Below the pieces are notes generated by a model, which worked only from the letters and a program-made list of their open reading frames with translations, ran no database searches and was not told where the DNA came from. A stretch of DNA of 14,900 nucleotides from an uncultured Collinsella sp. (GTDB taxonomy: Bacteria; Actinomycetota; Coriobacteriia; Coriobacteriales; Coriobacteriaceae). The DNA lies in NCBI GenBank assembly GCA_958407555.1, contig CATYJC010000036.1, positions 1-14,900 of the forward strand, in the 5' to 3' direction. The stretch's first letter is position 1, and each line of letters opens with the position of its first letter. A program made the position numbers and the translations under genes. Positions 13,847 through 14,900 of this stretch are shown here, piece after piece.

Positions 13847-14032
13847 TTACCAGCTGGCCTTCTTAACGCCGGGAAGCTCGCCCTTGAGTGCAAGCTCGCG
13901 GAAGCAGACACGGCACAGGCCGAACTTGCGGTACACAGAGTGCGGACGGCCGCAGCGCTGGCAGCGCGTGTACTCACGAGTAGAGAACTTCTGCTTGCGA
14001 TTGCACTTGACGATCATCGATGTCTTAGCCAC
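13847..14032 (-). CDS. rpsN: 30S ribosomal protein S14, type Z (zinc-binding)
   Basis: S14 sits in the head of the small subunit. This is the short zinc form: 61 residues, MAKTSMIVKCNRKQKFSTRE at the start, with a CxxC pair at Cys24/Cys27 and another at Cys40/Cys43, and the ending LPGVKKASW. The start codon is GTG (14032-14030) with AGGAGG about 6 bases upstream. The gaps on both sides hold stem-loops (14067-14096 and 13769-13791). Confidence 0.98.
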   Translation of the reverse strand: MAKTSMIVKCNRKQKFSTREYTRCQRCGRPHSVYRKFGLCRVCFRELALKGELPGVKKASW

Positions 14033-14066
14033 TTATATCCTCCTCACATAGAGTATTGTTCGCCCC

Positions 14067-14096
14067 AAGCGCCGCCCCCTTGTGGGAACGGCGCTT
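14067..14096 (-). other. Intercistronic stem-loop between rplE and rpsN
   Basis: AAGCGCCG (minus strand 14096-14089) pairs perfectly with CGGCGCTT (14074-14067). Within the 14-base loop CCC can pair further with GGG. No T run follows, so it is more likely a processing or stability element than a terminator. Confidence 0.6.
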
Positions 14097-14111
14097 ATAG
14101 GGCAGGTGAAC

Positions 14112-14669
14112 CTATTTCTTGAACGGGAAACCGAAGGCGTCCAGAAGGGCCTTGGCCTCCTCATCGGTGTTGGCGGTGGTCACGAAAGTGATGTCCATAC
14201 CACGCTGGTGATCGACGGAGTCGAAGTCGATCTCGGGGAAGATGAGCTGCTCGGTGACGCCCATGGAGAAGTTACCACGGCCGTCGAAGCTCTTGGCGGA
14301 GATGCCGCGGAAGTCGCGGATACGGGGGATCGCGACGGAGGTCAGACGATCGAAGAACTCCCACATACGGTCGCCACGCAGGGTAACCTTGCAGCCGATC
14401 GGCATACCAGCGCGCAGGCGGAAGGTAGCGATGGACTTGCGGGCACGGGTGATCATCGGCTGCTGGCCGGTGATGGCGCGCAGGTCGCGCACGGCACCGT
14501 CGATGGCCTTGGAATCGGTAGCGGCCTCGCCGACACCCATGTTCACGACGATCTTCTCAAACTTGGGGATCATCATGACGTTCTCGTACTGGAACTTGTC
14601 CTGAAGCTGCTGCTTGACCTCGTTGTTGTACTTGGTCTTCAGACGCGGCACATACTTCTCTTCTGCCAT
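14112..14669 (-). CDS. rplE: 50S ribosomal protein L5
   Basis: L5 binds 5S rRNA, contacts P-site tRNA and forms the bridge to S13. The 185-residue product shows KIVVNMGVGEA (39-49), the block TRARKSIATFRLRAGMPIGC, then DFRGISAKSFDGRGNFSMGV and the C-terminal MDITFVTTANTDEEAKALLD. The ATG at 14669 has AAGGAG 6 bases upstream. rplX, which normally precedes rplE, is not in the 231 bases upstream within this window; a candidate promoter lies there instead. Confidence 0.98.
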   Translation of the reverse strand: MAEEKYVPRLKTKYNNEVKQQLQDKFQYENVMMIPKFEKIVVNMGVGEAATDSKAIDGAVRDLRAITGQQPMITRARKSIATFRLRAGMPIGCKVTLRGDRMWEFFDRLTSVAIPRIRDFRGISAKSFDGRGNFSMGVTEQLIFPEIDFDSVDHQRGMDITFVTTANTDEEAKALLDAFGFPFKK

Positions 14670-14900
14670 TGTTCACTCCTTCTTGGGGTTTTAAGCACGG
14701 GGCGTGGCCACGGTGGGTTGTCCTCGTGCCTCCTAACTGCATCCGCGCCGCTCATGGCATTTCGCGGTTTGGACTCGACGCAGCAGGAGCCGACAAAACA
14801 ATCGGTACTATACGCGCATTGGGTGCGTATTTCCAGAAAAACCTCGTCTGCCTGCACAACTCCACAACTCCCCCGCACATATTGATCCCTTGGGGACGGA
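14670..14900. other. Region upstream of rplE without a recognisable gene
   Basis: No frame on either strand gives a protein I recognise. In particular nothing resembles the C-terminus of L24. It holds the rplE ribosome site (AAGGAG), the candidate promoter at 14807-14835, two small stems, and at the right edge a partly self-complementary GATCCCTTGGGGAC (14884-14897) that may belong to an intergenic repeat. Confidence 0.6.
14807..14835 (-). promoter_or_regulatory. Candidate sigma-70 type promoter upstream of rplE
   Basis: On the minus strand, TGGAAA (14835-14830) and TATAGT (14812-14807) are separated by exactly 17 bases. They match the -35 and -10 consensus at four and five of six positions. 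A transcript starting near 14800 would have a leader of about 130 bases before rplE. That leader contains a CCGA/TCGG hairpin right at its start (14800-14785) and a GCACG/CGTGC stem (14729-14725 with 14699-14695) around a self-complementary CGTGGCCACG. Confidence 0.5.

Noticed and set aside
12738..14051. 437-codon open frame on the plus strand opposite rplF, rpsH and rpsN
   Set aside because: It runs across three real genes and their gaps; the Leu/Val/Asp-rich composition is a reverse-complement artefact.
14639..14878. Minus-strand frame upstream of rplE considered as a remnant of rplX
   Set aside because: The translation has no L24 features (no KOW motif, no conserved C-terminus) and overlaps the rplE start in another frame.
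1..14900. CRISPR array, tRNA, rRNA or defence system
   Set aside because: No regularly spaced short repeats, no tRNA-like cloverleaf or rRNA segments, and no defence-type proteins were seen on either strand.

Overview
The window looks like a chromosomal segment from a GC-rich actinobacterium. It fits the class Coriobacteriia, and Collinsella or a close relative is the most likely genus. This rests on overall protein flavour, the gene order and the GC-rich codon use, not on a database match. Nearly all of it is the distal half of the universal ribosomal-protein super-operon, read right to left on the minus strand.

Layout. On the left, the 3' part of a class A penicillin-binding protein gene runs on the plus strand (1-1677) and ends at a strong intrinsic terminator (1703-1744). 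It converges on argR (1893-2330, minus). An AT-rich regulatory gap with two dyads (2361-2377, 2421-2453) separates argR from a degenerate family-2 glycosyltransferase-like gene (2463-3911, minus), which carries an exact, in-frame tandem duplication of 372 bp. Then comes truA (4031-4855, minus).

Right of truA, the minus-strand block reads rplE, rpsN, rpsH, rplF, rplR, rpsE, rpmD, rplO, secY, adk, map, infA, rpmJ, rpsM, rpsK, rpsD, rpoA, rplQ. It ends at a textbook terminator with a TTCG loop (4891-4921) between rplQ and truA. Genes are tightly packed (ATGA overlap adk/map, 7-nt overlap rplO/secY). The larger gaps hold stem-loops or candidate promoters: upstream of rplE, rplE/rpsN, rpsN/rpsH, rplF/rplR, map/infA and infA/rpmJ.

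The products build both ribosomal subunits, insert proteins into the membrane (SecY), start translation (IF-1), trim the initiator methionine (MAP), supply adenylate balance (Adk) and transcribe (RpoA). TruA modifies tRNA.

Most of the window is ordinary and deeply conserved. The parts worth a second look are the duplicated glycosyltransferase gene with its missing acidic motifs, the absence of rplX just upstream of rplE together with a plausible promoter there, the structured infA-rpmJ leader, the dyad inside the infA promoter spacer, and the dyads in front of argR. I found no CRISPR array, tRNA, rRNA, transposase or defence system. No stretch over 300 bases lacks a gene.
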